DNA of 55,061 nt from Fidelibacterota bacterium (GTDB lineage: Bacteria; Fidelibacterota; Marinisomatia; SCGC-AAA003-L08; GCA-2689995). The stretch covers positions 1 through 55,061 of the forward strand of contig JACNKR010000023.1 of assembly GCA_014381925.1 (NCBI GenBank). Reading direction: 5' to 3'. Below are positions 28,354 to 36,725 of this stretch, piece after piece (the first letter of the stretch is position 1; each line of letters opens with the position of its first letter). Below the pieces are notes generated by a model that did not search any database, was not told the origin of the DNA, and worked only from the letters and a program-made list of their open reading frames with translations. Position numbers and translations under genes: made by a program.

Positions 28354-29400
28354 TTACTTCAATAAAGTAATTTTTCTTATATCAGTAAATTTATTTGATT
28401 GTAATTTAACAATATAAACACCATTTGCTAAATTTGTACCATTCCAATTTATTGAATAATTTCCCATTTCTTTATAATCATTTACTAATTCATCAATTAA
28501 TTTTCCATTTAAATCAAATATGTTAATATTTATTTGTCCACTTTGATTTAATTGATATGAAATTGTTGTTGATGGGTTAAATGGATTTGGATAATTATCT
28601 AAAATTGCAAATTGACTTACAGTTTGTAATTCTACTTCTTTACCCATAGATGATGAAACTACGAAATCAGTTGAATTTTCAGATAATTCAAATAATTCAG
28701 TCTCTAACTTACCATTCATATTATAAATTAAAGTTATTCCATTTGCAGTTTGAACAATATCATTTCCATTTATTGATGATAATAATTCACCCATAAATTG
28801 AATACCACCAACGGAACCACTCACTGATAATTCATTTTGCTGTAATTTTGCAGATGCAATACTATCTTCAATTCTAGTATTTAAAATAATATTCACGATT
28901 TGTAAAATATCGAGTACATTTATTAATTCATCCATATTCATATCTGCTGGTAAAAAATTATCTCCTTGGAGTGCATTCATTCCTAAAATATGATTTACAA
29001 CTGAAATAATATCCAATACATTTATTACTTCATCTAAATTTACATCTCCATACAGAATTTGAACTTCTGCTTCTTCAACAATTATGGTCCCCCATAAATT
29101 TGAATTACCGGGATTTGTTCCACAATGAAATGTATAAGTACCTACATCTGTTAATGAAAAAGTTGCTATGGGGTTACTTGAAGTTACCGTAACCGTAGGG
29201 AAGTACATTGGAGAATTATTGTCCGATGTCATTGGATGTGCTCCACCCCCACCATATTCAAATGTAATAATTTGCTCTGGTACAACTGTAATTGTTGATG
29301 ATGGTGTTATTCCAGGTGAATGTGCTAAATTCATATATGCATCTTGCGAAAATGCAAATGCAGATAAAAATAATATTACTATGTTTAGTTGTTTTGTCAT
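28354..29400 (-). CDS. Secreted cupredoxin-like protein with dockerin and T9SS sorting domain
   Basis: The 348-residue protein has a signal peptide (1-18), then a plastocyanin/azurin-like domain (about 20-112). Two dockerin repeats follow (about 115-175; DVNLDEVINVLDIISVVNHILG and DMNMDELINVLDILQIVN in parts). The last domains are a cohesin-like beta domain (about 185-255) and a T9SS type A sorting domain (NYPNPFNPSTTISYQL to KITLLK). One copper His (GAHPMTSD) and the Cys (TFHCGTNPGN) are present. However, the usual second His and Met after the Cys (CxxHPxM) read TNPGNSNL, so a standard type 1 copper site is doubtful. The promoter carries the putative ECF motif. The last 150 codons are almost identical to the multicopper oxidase next door. 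Confidence 0.82.
   Translation of the reverse strand: MTKQLNIVILFLSAFAFSQDAYMNLAHSPGITPSSTITVVPEQIITFEYGGGGAHPMTSDNNSPMYFPTVTVTSSNPIATFSLTDVGTYTFHCGTNPGNSNLWGTIIVEEAEVQILYGDVNLDEVINVLDIISVVNHILGMNALQGDNFLPADMNMDELINVLDILQIVNIILNTRIEDSIASAKLQQNELSVSGSVGGIQFMGELLSSINGNDIVQTANGITLIYNMNGKLETELFELSENSTDFVVSSSMGKEVELQTVSQFAILDNYPNPFNPSTTISYQLNQSGQININIFDLNGKLIDELVNDYKEMGNYSINWNGTNLANGVYIVKLQSNKFTDIRKITLLK
28401..28845 (-). repeat. Near-identical 445-base tail repeat, copy 1
   Basis: These bases match 29576-30020 with a single mismatch by eye (28437 against 29612, Thr to Ser). The repeat covers the cohesin-like and T9SS sorting domains of the cupredoxin-like gene; similarity drops sharply outside it. 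Confidence 0.95.
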
Positions 29401-29438
29401 AATTGTCTTCTTTCTTTTTTATTTACTCAGTTAAATAA

Positions 29439-29467
29439 TAAGATGATATTAATAACCAAAAGTTACA
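29439..29467 (-). promoter_or_regulatory. Putative ECF sigma promoter of the cupredoxin-like gene
   Basis: Read on the minus strand: TGTAACT (29461-29467), 14 bases, TCATCTTA (29439-29446), about 38 bases before the start codon. The same motif and spacing occurs upstream of four other genes in the window. Confidence 0.65.
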
Positions 29468-29528
29468 AAATAAATTCAATGGGATAAAATAAATTTATCC
29501 CACCAAATCTCCTCCTCCATAAATTTCG

Positions 29529-31682
29529 CTATTTCAATAAGGTTATTTTTTTCATTTCAGTAAATTCATTTGAATGTAATTTAACAATATAAACACCATT
29601 TGCTAAATTTGAACCATTCCAATTTATTGAATAATTTCCCATTTCTTTATAATCATTTACTAATTCATCAATTAATTTTCCATTTAAATCAAATATGTTA
29701 ATATTTATTTGTCCACTTTGATTTAATTGATATGAAATTGTTGTTGATGGGTTAAATGGATTTGGATAATTATCTAAAATTGCAAATTGACTTACAGTTT
29801 GTAATTCTACTTCTTTACCCATAGATGATGAAACTACGAAATCAGTTGAATTTTCAGATAATTCAAATAATTCAGTCTCTAACTTACCATTCATATTATA
29901 AATTAAAGTTATTCCATTTGCAGTTTGAACAATATCATTTCCATTTATTGATGATAATAATTCACCCATAAATTGAATACCACCAACGGAACCACTCACT
30001 GATAATTCATTTTGCTGTAAATTTGCAATTGGTTCAATAAGTTCTATTTTACTATCTAAAATAATATTTACAATTTGAATGATATCGATAATATTAACAA
30101 TTCCATCTTGATCCAAATCAGCTACAACTAACTGCTCAGGTGTTAATGGATTTGTCCCTAATATATGTCCGACCGTTGAAATAACATCCAAAATATTAAT
30201 TGTCCCATCAAAATTTACATCTCCAAAAAGAATTTCTTCTCCTTCAACAATAAATTGCCCAATTAGGCCTTCATCTTCATGTTGAAGCATGTGACAATGG
30301 TACATATATGGTACTTGATTATCAGCATGATCTTCAAATTTTGCAATAAACCTCACAGTTTCCATATCTTTAATTAAAACAACATCTTTTCGTCCTCTTT
30401 CATTTTCAGGTGGAATTACACCATCTCTATCTAAAATATAAAATTGAACATCATGAATATGAAATGGATGTGCAACCATAGACATATTAAATATTTCCCA
30501 AATTTCAGTATCACCTAATTGAACAACTTGGTTAATCACACTCATATTGAATGATTCACCATTAAACTCAAAAGGACCTGTAACACCATTATTCATCATA
30601 TCTGGTGCTTGGATAGTTAATGACCGTGTTACTGTTGCATCGGCCTCATTTAATGGTGTTACAGTTACTAACGAATTAGGAATTGATGTTACAGGGTTGT
30701 TATTTTGCTCACCCACATTTATTTCTAATAAAGTAAAATCACAACCATTTAATGGATTTGAATTGTATTCTGGAGGTGGTGTCCCCTGCATTGTTGCTAA
30801 ACCTGCAACACCATATGCACTTCCAGGAAGTGAAGATCCAAAACTTTTTAACTCAAAAGAATCTCCATTCATTCCATTTAAATCTACTAATATTTCAGCT
30901 CGTTCAGCAGGTCCTAATAATAAACGCGTCATACTTACTGGCTCAGATAATAACCCACCATCAGAACCAATTTGATAAAATGTTGCATTATTAGAAAATC
31001 CGAGATTAAATACACGCATTGATGAACCATTTAATAATCTCAACCGAACTACTTGAGCTGGTAATTCAACAAATGCATCTACAGTTGAATTTGCCATTGG
31101 TACACTATCAACATGTTCACCGATTACAATTTGGTTTGAATTATCAAATTGTTTGGTTTGCAAATTAAGAGGAATATCATCTACACCATAGGTACGCGGA
31201 AGATTTAATAATGCCTCTTCATCATCTTTTATTATAAGAAACCCAGTAATTCCTTTTGTTACATGTTCATTTGTTTTTTCATGCAAATGAGGATGATACC
31301 ACATTGTACATGCTTTATCCATTACTGTAAAATTAGGATTCCATGTATCACCTGGCATTATCACAGAATGAGGTCCACCATCATTTTGAGGTGTTATATG
31401 CATTCCATGCCAATGAATTGTTGTTTCTTCATCTAAATTATTGGTTACATTAATATTAACATATTCACCCTTTTGAAATATTAATGTTGGTGCAAGATTT
31501 CCACCATTTGCACCCATCGTTTGAGTTTCATTTCCATCTAACAATTGAGTCGATCCATATTGTAATGAAAGGTTAAACTCATTACCACTAATTGTTTCTG
31601 GTATAATTAATTGATTTTGAGCATTAATTAACCCAAAAGTTATTGTTATTAAAATTGATATTTTTTTCAATTTATTTTTCAT
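29529..31682 (-). CDS. Secreted multicopper oxidase with dockerin and T9SS sorting domain
   Basis: The 717-residue protein has a signal peptide (about 1-21) and three cupredoxin domains with intact copper motifs: HWHGMH (about 93-98), WYHPHLH, HPFHIHD and the C-terminal HCHMLQHEDEGL (type 1, 2 and 3 sites). This is the CueO/bilirubin-oxidase-like layout, so it likely oxidises a metal ion or phenolic substrate while reducing O2 to water. After the oxidase come dockerin repeats (about 490-550), a cohesin-like domain and the T9SS sorting domain ending KKITLLK. It is therefore predicted to be exported to the surface. An ECF-type promoter lies upstream. Confidence 0.94.
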   Translation of the reverse strand: MKNKLKKISILITITFGLINAQNQLIIPETISGNEFNLSLQYGSTQLLDGNETQTMGANGGNLAPTLIFQKGEYVNINVTNNLDEETTIHWHGMHITPQNDGGPHSVIMPGDTWNPNFTVMDKACTMWYHPHLHEKTNEHVTKGITGFLIIKDDEEALLNLPRTYGVDDIPLNLQTKQFDNSNQIVIGEHVDSVPMANSTVDAFVELPAQVVRLRLLNGSSMRVFNLGFSNNATFYQIGSDGGLLSEPVSMTRLLLGPAERAEILVDLNGMNGDSFELKSFGSSLPGSAYGVAGLATMQGTPPPEYNSNPLNGCDFTLLEINVGEQNNNPVTSIPNSLVTVTPLNEADATVTRSLTIQAPDMMNNGVTGPFEFNGESFNMSVINQVVQLGDTEIWEIFNMSMVAHPFHIHDVQFYILDRDGVIPPENERGRKDVVLIKDMETVRFIAKFEDHADNQVPYMYHCHMLQHEDEGLIGQFIVEGEEILFGDVNFDGTINILDVISTVGHILGTNPLTPEQLVVADLDQDGIVNIIDIIQIVNIILDSKIELIEPIANLQQNELSVSGSVGGIQFMGELLSSINGNDIVQTANGITLIYNMNGKLETELFELSENSTDFVVSSSMGKEVELQTVSQFAILDNYPNPFNPSTTISYQLNQSGQININIFDLNGKLIDELVNDYKEMGNYSINWNGSNLANGVYIVKLHSNEFTEMKKITLLK
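29576..30020 (-). repeat. Near-identical 445-base tail repeat, copy 2
   Basis: Partner of 28401-28845 at an offset of 1175 bases. It encodes the end of the multicopper oxidase. Synonymous positions are also conserved, which points to recent gene conversion or duplication. Confidence 0.95.
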
Positions 31683-31724
31683 TTTACTACTTTACTCCTA
31701 TTTTATTATTACTTGGTTTAATAA

Positions 31725-31753
31725 TTAGATGAATAAAAGTATTAGAGGTTACA
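31725..31753 (-). promoter_or_regulatory. Putative ECF sigma promoter of the multicopper oxidase gene
   Basis: On the minus strand: TGTAACC (31747-31753), 14 bases, TCATCTAA (31725-31732). It lies about 42 bases before the start codon. Confidence 0.7.
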
Positions 31754-31803
31754 TAATATTTACTGAGGTAGCTAAATAAATTAACCACCTCAAATAAATT
31801 TTG

Positions 31804-32514
31804 TTACTGTGGTACCGAAAGTAACCACGGTCTATTAATCTCTATATCATCTATGTGACCAGAAATGGATTCATCTTCATATATTACATGCATGTGAGTG
31901 AATGTAGTATGATGAGTGAAAACTGCTTTATGATGTTCAGAATAAAAACCAAATATTTTAGCTATTTTCTGATTATCAATCCGTTTCCAAGATCCAGCCA
32001 AATGAGCGTCATGCCCACCTTCTTCAGTCGGAGAAGAAATAATATGCCAATTTACCATTTCAAAATTACCTTCAATAATAAATGGAAATGGTTTACTTGA
32101 ATCTATTCCCAATCTCTCTGCATTTATTCTAATTACTTCGTCAATTGAACTCATATCAACAGATTCGTTTACTTCCATCTGTTGCCAATTTTTAACTTGA
32201 GCTGTAACTAACAAAAGTGCTTTATCATTATTTGTAATTTTAGTTTGACTTGTTGGTGTTTCACCAATATTTGCTTGATTTATCAATACTTTATTATCCA
32301 TGATTATAATTTCTCCATCCAATCCTTCCATGGCACCGAGACCATAGGTATGTGGTGTTGAAATTACATCAATTAGTGAAACAGTTCCTTCTCGTTGTCC
32401 TTCATGCATTATTTTATATAATTGCCCATAGATATTTATTGGTGTAGAAATTTTATTTTGTTGACACCCAATCAATAATAAAAATAGAAAATTAAAAAAT
32501 AATATTTTTTTCAT
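31804..32514 (-). CDS. Acetolactate-decarboxylase-like lipoprotein
   Basis: The 236-residue protein has a lipobox (FLFLLLIGC, Cys at 17). The body resembles alpha-acetolactate decarboxylase (PF03306): TYGLGAMEGLDGEIIIMDNKV near residue 56 matches the GLGTFxxLDGE motif. TFTHMHVIYEDESISGHIDDIEI in the last third gives the His-x-His...His zinc triad pattern. Cytoplasmic ALDC makes acetoin; a lipid-anchored, exported version is unusual and its substrate is unknown. It follows the dihaem peroxidase gene by one base and precedes the multicopper oxidase. Confidence 0.7.
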   Translation of the reverse strand: MKKILFFNFLFLLLIGCQQNKISTPINIYGQLYKIMHEGQREGTVSLIDVISTPHTYGLGAMEGLDGEIIIMDNKVLINQANIGETPTSQTKITNNDKALLLVTAQVKNWQQMEVNESVDMSSIDEVIRINAERLGIDSSKPFPFIIEGNFEMVNWHIISSPTEEGGHDAHLAGSWKRIDNQKIAKIFGFYSEHHKAVFTHHTTFTHMHVIYEDESISGHIDDIEINRPWLLSVPQ

Positions 32515-33681
32515 TTATTCATCGCCAAATGGGTTTGAAAAATCCGGATTTTCAATAAACTCAGTATCTGAAAATGTTTTTAAGAAATTAAGTAAATCTA
32601 CTTTTTGCTGGGCAGTTAAATTTAAACCAGCTGCTGCATTTTCCATTTCATCATCAAGATTTGGTGAGTCTGCATGTACACCACTATTATAATGTTCAAT
32701 TACTTCTTCTAATGTTGCAAACCGACCATCATGCATATATGGTGCAGTAAATTCGATATTTCGAAGTGTAGGCATTTTAAATTTCCCTTCATCTTCAGAA
32801 AGACCTGTTACATCTGCTAACCCTAAATCTGTAAATTCAGAATCTAATCCATTATTTCTAAATGTATTATCGGTTAAGTTTGGACCTGAATGGCAATGGA
32901 TGCAATCACCTACTTCTGAAAAATAAATATCAAATCCATTTTCTTCAGATTCTGTATAACCAGAAAAATCTCCATAAAAGAAATCGTCATATCGTGAATT
33001 AAATGATAATAAAGTTCTTTCAAATTGTGAAATTGCTTTTACAATTCGTGTGGAGTCAATATCTTTTGAACCAAAAGCCATACTAAATAATGCAGGATAT
33101 ATTGGGTCAGCTGATATTTTTTCTTCAACTCGAGGCCATGTTGTGTTTAATTCTACAGGATTTACTACTGGTCCTAATGCTTGGTCTTCTAAGCCAACAG
33201 CTCGTCCATCCCAAAAGAATGTTGGTGCCCAACCGGCATTAATAATTTGCATTGCATTTCGTCCACCTAATTCTCCTGTAATACCTTCACTAAACTGCTC
33301 AGGGTCTGTAAAACCAGCAGATTGTAAATGACAGCTTGCACATGACTTGGTATCATCATCTGATAAATGTTTATCATAGAATAATTTTCGGCCTAAAAAT
33401 ATTCCTTCAACTGTCATTGGATTATCAGCAGGAATTGGCATTTCACCTAAATATGAAGTTGCATATTCAGGAACATCCAATGTTACCGGAGTTGATTGAT
33501 ATCCTTCGAGAATACCGTCTTGTGTGTTTTCTAAATCTTCTTGCGAATTCTCTAAATCTGCAACAAGTTGTTCTAATTCTGCTAATTGCTCTTCAAGTGA
33601 TAAAATTCGGTCATCATAATTGACATCTTTTTCACATGCAAAGAATACAAATGCACTTATTAATAAAATGATTTTTTTCAT
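32515..33681 (-). CDS. Dihaem cytochrome c peroxidase / MauG-family lipoprotein
   Basis: The 388-residue protein has a lipobox (SAFVFFAC, Cys at 16) and an acidic coiled coil at about 25-55 (LEEQLAELEQLVADLENSQ). The peroxidase domain has two haem c motifs, CASCH (about 113) and CIHCH (about 261), plus the typical SAGFTDPEQFSEG, FFWDGRA, PTLRNIEFTAPYMHDGRFATLEEV and LLNFLKTF segments. The family reduces H2O2 with electrons from small cytochromes or copper proteins, or oxidises protein residues (MauG). Its neighbours, a cupredoxin and a multicopper oxidase, are possible redox partners (inference). It is probably anchored in the outer or inner membrane facing the periplasm. Confidence 0.94.
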   Translation of the reverse strand: MKKIILLISAFVFFACEKDVNYDDRILSLEEQLAELEQLVADLENSQEDLENTQDGILEGYQSTPVTLDVPEYATSYLGEMPIPADNPMTVEGIFLGRKLFYDKHLSDDDTKSCASCHLQSAGFTDPEQFSEGITGELGGRNAMQIINAGWAPTFFWDGRAVGLEDQALGPVVNPVELNTTWPRVEEKISADPIYPALFSMAFGSKDIDSTRIVKAISQFERTLLSFNSRYDDFFYGDFSGYTESEENGFDIYFSEVGDCIHCHSGPNLTDNTFRNNGLDSEFTDLGLADVTGLSEDEGKFKMPTLRNIEFTAPYMHDGRFATLEEVIEHYNSGVHADSPNLDDEMENAAAGLNLTAQQKVDLLNFLKTFSDTEFIENPDFSNPFGDE

Positions 33682-33792
33682 TTTTGCTTTCCTTTTATTG
33701 TAATTAAATAGTTAAATGATTAGCTATACTAATACATAGCCAAAATAATTGATGTTATTAATTAATCAGAAAATCTGATTAAGAGGGTAAAT

Positions 33793-34167
33793 CTAAATAA
33801 GTAAAGGTTGATATCCTGGAGGATCAGGATTATCGGGTACCTTATTGTTAATAATGAAATGAATATTACTATAATTATTAAATTGATGGATATTGATAAA
33901 ATCAGAAATTAAAAACAAATTTAAATCTATTTTATAATCTATTTTCAATGTATTGATTAAATTAAAAAACTTCTTTTGGCATTTACCATTTTTACTTGTT
34001 TTTGGACAAGAAAAAGGAGTTGTTGAGCCACCTAAAGTTTCACCTGTCATTGGGCATTTAAATTCATTTCCAGAAAAACTAAGTTGCTTTGTTTCACCAT
34101 TTTTGAATTGAATTCCAACACTAAGTGCCATACCAATTATTATTAATATTGCTAATACTTGCTTCAT
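33793..34167 (-). CDS. Small exported Cys-containing protein, unknown
   Basis: The 124-residue product has an N-terminal hydrophobic helix (about 3-20) and a four-residue Cys set: CPMTGE, then FSCPKTSKNGKCQKKF. The remainder is Asn/Ile-rich and ends NPDPPGYQPLLI. No family is recognised. The Cys pattern could bind a metal. It sits alone between the dihaem peroxidase and the YeiH-type gene. Confidence 0.55.
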   Translation of the reverse strand: MKQVLAILIIIGMALSVGIQFKNGETKQLSFSGNEFKCPMTGETLGGSTTPFSCPKTSKNGKCQKKFFNLINTLKIDYKIDLNLFLISDFINIHQFNNYSNIHFIINNKVPDNPDPPGYQPLLI

Positions 34168-34242
34168 TATATCTTTGAATATAAATGGATTTGAACTGAA
34201 AATAAAATTGTTTATTGTATCATTTTATTTCAAATATTTATA

Positions 34243-35232
34243 TTATAAAAAAATGATTATTCCCATACTACTTATAAAAATTTGAATCAGAAAAGTTAAA
34301 CTCCCAATAATAAATGCAGTTTTCCCATACATAAAAATATCATTAAATGTAATTTTTAATCCAATTCCTGCCATCGAAATTAATAAAAAATAATGACTAA
34401 AATTAGAAATGACCGAAATATAATCTTTTGATAATAAATTAAAAGTTGGAATGAGTGAAAATAGTAAAAAGCCATAAATAAACATAGGAATACCACTTAG
34501 CTTAATTTTATTCTGCTTTTTATTTTTTTTCTTTAAAATAATAAATACGAGTACAAAAATAAAGGGGGTTAACATTAAAATTCTGACCATTTTAACGATA
34601 GTCGCTGTCTGCCCTACCGCATCATTTACTGAAAACCCTGATGCTACAACTTGCCCAACGGACTGAAGTGTATTTCCAATTAATACGCCAATTTTTAAAT
34701 CTGTAAATTCTAATATGTGTGCACCTAAAATGGGTAGGATAAAAAATCCTAAAGTACCCAATAAATTTACAATTGTAATTGATAGTCCAATTTCTTCTTT
34801 TTTTACACCCACAATTTTTTGAGTTGCGGCGATTGCGGAACTTCCACAAATTGCATTTCCAATACCTAACAGAAGTGTAAATTTCTTATTTAAATTAAAT
34901 ATTTTACCTAATAAAAGTGAAAATGAAATAGTAGAAATAATTCCAAATATTATAAATAGAATCACTTTTATCCCTAATTCACTCAAAATTAAATAATCAA
35001 GTTTTACACCTAAAAAAATAATGGCTAAAGAAAGAATATGTTTTTCACTAAATGATATTCCAACATTAAACTTAGAATTTAAATTAACTAAATTACCAAT
35101 TATTATTCCAAGGATGATTGAAAGTGAAATTGATCCAATTTTAATTATTGAAGAAAAAAACTGTGCAAATAACCCAATTAAAAGACAAATTAAAATTCCA
35201 TATAAATATTGGGAATAGGTATTTATTTTCAT
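34243..35232 (-). CDS. YeiH family putative sulfate/sulfite exporter
   Basis: The 329-residue protein is an integral membrane protein with about ten spans matching the YeiH/PSE family (PF03601): SISLSIILGIIIGN, ILSLAIIFLGVKLDYLILSELG, LGIGNAICGSSAIAATQKIVGVKKEE and GNTLQSVGQVVASGFSV. The family is thought to export sulfite, sulfate or similar anions. It is last in the run of sulfur-related genes, which fits removal of sulfite made by the persulfide dioxygenase just upstream. Confidence 0.88.
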   Translation of the reverse strand: MKINTYSQYLYGILICLLIGLFAQFFSSIIKIGSISLSIILGIIIGNLVNLNSKFNVGISFSEKHILSLAIIFLGVKLDYLILSELGIKVILFIIFGIISTISFSLLLGKIFNLNKKFTLLLGIGNAICGSSAIAATQKIVGVKKEEIGLSITIVNLLGTLGFFILPILGAHILEFTDLKIGVLIGNTLQSVGQVVASGFSVNDAVGQTATIVKMVRILMLTPFIFVLVFIILKKKNKKQNKIKLSGIPMFIYGFLLFSLIPTFNLLSKDYISVISNFSHYFLLISMAGIGLKITFNDIFMYGKTAFIIGSLTFLIQIFISSMGIIIFL

Positions 35233-35343
35233 TTATAAATTTAGAGTTTTGACATTACTGAATTGAGGAAATATAATTTCATATTTATATAAAGTAAAAA
35301 ACCATTTAGACTTTCTTCTAAATATAAAATTTTAGCCGTGGTA

Positions 35344-36045
35344 TTATTTATTTGGGGAGTCTGAACCACATTCCATATTTGCAGGAACGGCTATATCAAA
35401 GCGGTGAGGATATGGTCTATTTTTATTTTTCTCATTTTCAATAAATTTTTCTTTTGTAATTCCATCACCTACATTCGGATTCCATTTTCGCTCTTCTCCT
35501 ACAGTAGAAATAGTTAACCCTTTATAATTGTGTGCTGGATAAATGAGTGTATCATCTGGCAAAGTAAATAATTTTTTGCGACAACTTTCATAAGTACTAT
35601 TTGCTGAACCACCTTGAAAATCAGTCCTTCCCGTTCCACCAATAAAAAGTGTATCACCTGTAAACAATTTATTATCAACCAGATATGTTGTACAGCCAAC
35701 AGTATGTCCAGGCGTATGAATTGCAATTATAAACTCATTCCCAATTTTAACATGATCACCGTCATCTAATAAAACATCAGCACAATCAATTCCTGACTTT
35801 GAACCATAATACACTTTAACACCTGTAATTTTTCTAATTTCATTTGCAGAAGTAACATGGTCTGCATGAACATGAGTTTCTAAAACAGCTATTAATTTTA
35901 AATTTAATCTATCAATTAATGATAAATCCCTTTCCATTTGTTCTAATACAGGGTCAATAAATATGGCTTCTTTTGATTCATCATCAAAAAGTAAATAAGT
36001 GAATGTCCAGGTCTCTTGGTCAAATAATTGTCGTGTTTTTATCAT
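35344..36045 (-). CDS. Persulfide dioxygenase (ETHE1-like) of the metallo-beta-lactamase fold
   Basis: The 233-residue protein oxidises glutathione persulfide or a similar persulfide to sulfite. Metal-binding motifs are complete: THVHADHVTSA, TPGHTVGC, FTGDTLFIGGTGRTDFQGG and YPAHNYKG. The GRTDFQGG segment and the C-terminal WNPNVGDGITKEKFIE are diagnostic of the ETHE1/blh group rather than glyoxalase II. The adjacent rhodaneses and YeiH-type exporter suit a pathway from persulfide to sulfite and out of the cell. Confidence 0.94.
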   Translation of the reverse strand: MIKTRQLFDQETWTFTYLLFDDESKEAIFIDPVLEQMERDLSLIDRLNLKLIAVLETHVHADHVTSANEIRKITGVKVYYGSKSGIDCADVLLDDGDHVKIGNEFIIAIHTPGHTVGCTTYLVDNKLFTGDTLFIGGTGRTDFQGGSANSTYESCRKKLFTLPDDTLIYPAHNYKGLTISTVGEERKWNPNVGDGITKEKFIENEKNKNRPYPHRFDIAVPANMECGSDSPNK

Positions 36046-36053
36046 AATATTTT

Positions 36054-36392
36054 CTAACCCTCTATCATTTCTAATTTACCAATTTTTTTCTTCAATTTAA
36101 TAATTTTAGTAAAAACTGTACTTGTATAATCTGTAATTGGTGTGTCTGAATAATTTTGAAATTCTAACCTTAATCGTTTTATAATTTCATCAGATTCATA
36201 AATCCACTCTTTTCCTATTTGTAAACACGGGACTTGCAATTTCCCACCATTTATCTCCAATTCTATTGAGTTATTATCTTCATAAGAATCATCGCATTCC
36301 ACTATAATCAATGAATTGTATTCTCCAATTTCACTTGCAAAAGATAAAACCTTCATAGAAAATGGGCATGATTTTTTTATATATAATTTCAT
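36054..36392 (-). CDS. Glutaredoxin/GST-N-terminal-like thiol protein
   Basis: ATG 36392 follows GGAGG by a few bases and is preferred over the upstream frame opening at 36461. The 112-residue product begins MKLYIKKSCPFSMKVLSF, with the CPFS motif of a thioredoxin-fold protein, and has the cis-Pro-like LQVPCLQIGKEWIYESDEIIKRL. It has the N-terminal GST/glutaredoxin fold only, with a short helical tail. It is the gene before the ETHE1-like enzyme and could supply or receive persulfide or glutathione-type thiols. Confidence 0.8.
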   Translation of the reverse strand: MKLYIKKSCPFSMKVLSFASEIGEYNSLIIVECDDSYEDNNSIELEINGGKLQVPCLQIGKEWIYESDEIIKRLRLEFQNYSDTPITDYTSTVFTKIIKLKKKIGKLEMIEG

Positions 36393-36420
36393 TTCACCTC
36401 CAGGGAAATAATTAGACGCC

Positions 36421-36594
36421 TCATGAAAAACCACTTTTTTTACTACCACAAGAATCACCAATTGATGGTGCGGATAATTTTATTTTTAGCTTTTCATCAC
36501 ATTTGGGGCATTTCACATTATCTTTTTCATCATATGGTTTTAATAAACTTAAATGATGCTTACATGTTTTACAATAATAAGAATAAATTGGCAT
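36421..36594 (-). CDS. FmdB-family zinc ribbon protein
   Basis: The 57-residue protein MPIYSYYCKTCKHHLSLLKP has CKTC followed by KCPKCDEKL, the four-Cys zinc ribbon of the FmdB regulatory-protein family, plus a later SCGSKKSGFS tail. Its ATG (36594-36592) overlaps the stop of the upstream selenoprotein candidate (TAATG). The role is unknown; members bind metal and accompany redox operons. It ends in TGA at 36421-36423, followed by GGC GTC TAA in frame. Confidence 0.85.
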   Translation of the reverse strand: MPIYSYYCKTCKHHLSLLKPYDEKDNVKCPKCDEKLKIKLSAPSIGDSCGSKKSGFS

Positions 36595-36725
36595 TACTTA
36601 GATTTCTCCTCTTCCTGAGGAATATATCTTGAACCTCAAGTTGATATACTAAATTTCTTAGATAAAAATCTATTTAGCATAATCCATGCAATATAAAAAA
36701 GAATAAAATAAAGAACATCCATCAT
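36594..36725 (-). CDS. Small membrane selenoprotein candidate (in-frame TGA)
   Basis: Read with TGA (36636-36638) as selenocysteine the frame gives 43 residues: a membrane helix at about 4-22 (VLYFILFYIAWIMLNRFL), a basic SKKFSIST, then Sec-Gly-Ser-Arg-Tyr-Ile-Pro and the acidic QEEEKSK end. The ATG at 36725 overlaps the DUF302 stop as ATGA. The TAA at 36594-36596 overlaps the FmdB ATG as TAATG, the junction type seen between its neighbours. A stem TTCCTC/GAGGAG with loop AGGAA (36606-36622) lies 13 bases after the TGA, where bacterial SECIS elements sit. I do not recognise the family. The alternative is a short protein ending at TGA plus noncoding sequence. Confidence 0.6.
36606..36638 (-). 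promoter_or_regulatory. Candidate SECIS element of the small selenoprotein
   Basis: The TGA at 36638-36636 is followed 13 bases later by a six-bp stem (36622-36617 with 36611-36606, one G-U pair) with loop AGGAA. Position and a G in the loop fit bacterial SECIS elements; strength is uncertain. Confidence 0.4.

Noticed and set aside
33774..33790. AATCAGA-AAA-TCTGATT hairpin before the dihaem peroxidase gene, and similar hairpins at 29481-29501 and 31764-31792
   Set aside because: They form inverted repeats but no T run follows in the direction of transcription, so I did not call them terminators.
36412..36423. Possible C-terminal selenocysteine in the FmdB-type protein (TGA followed by GGC GTC TAA)
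   Set aside because: The extension would add only Sec-Gly-Val; no stem-loop or family precedent was seen. TGA is more simply the stop.
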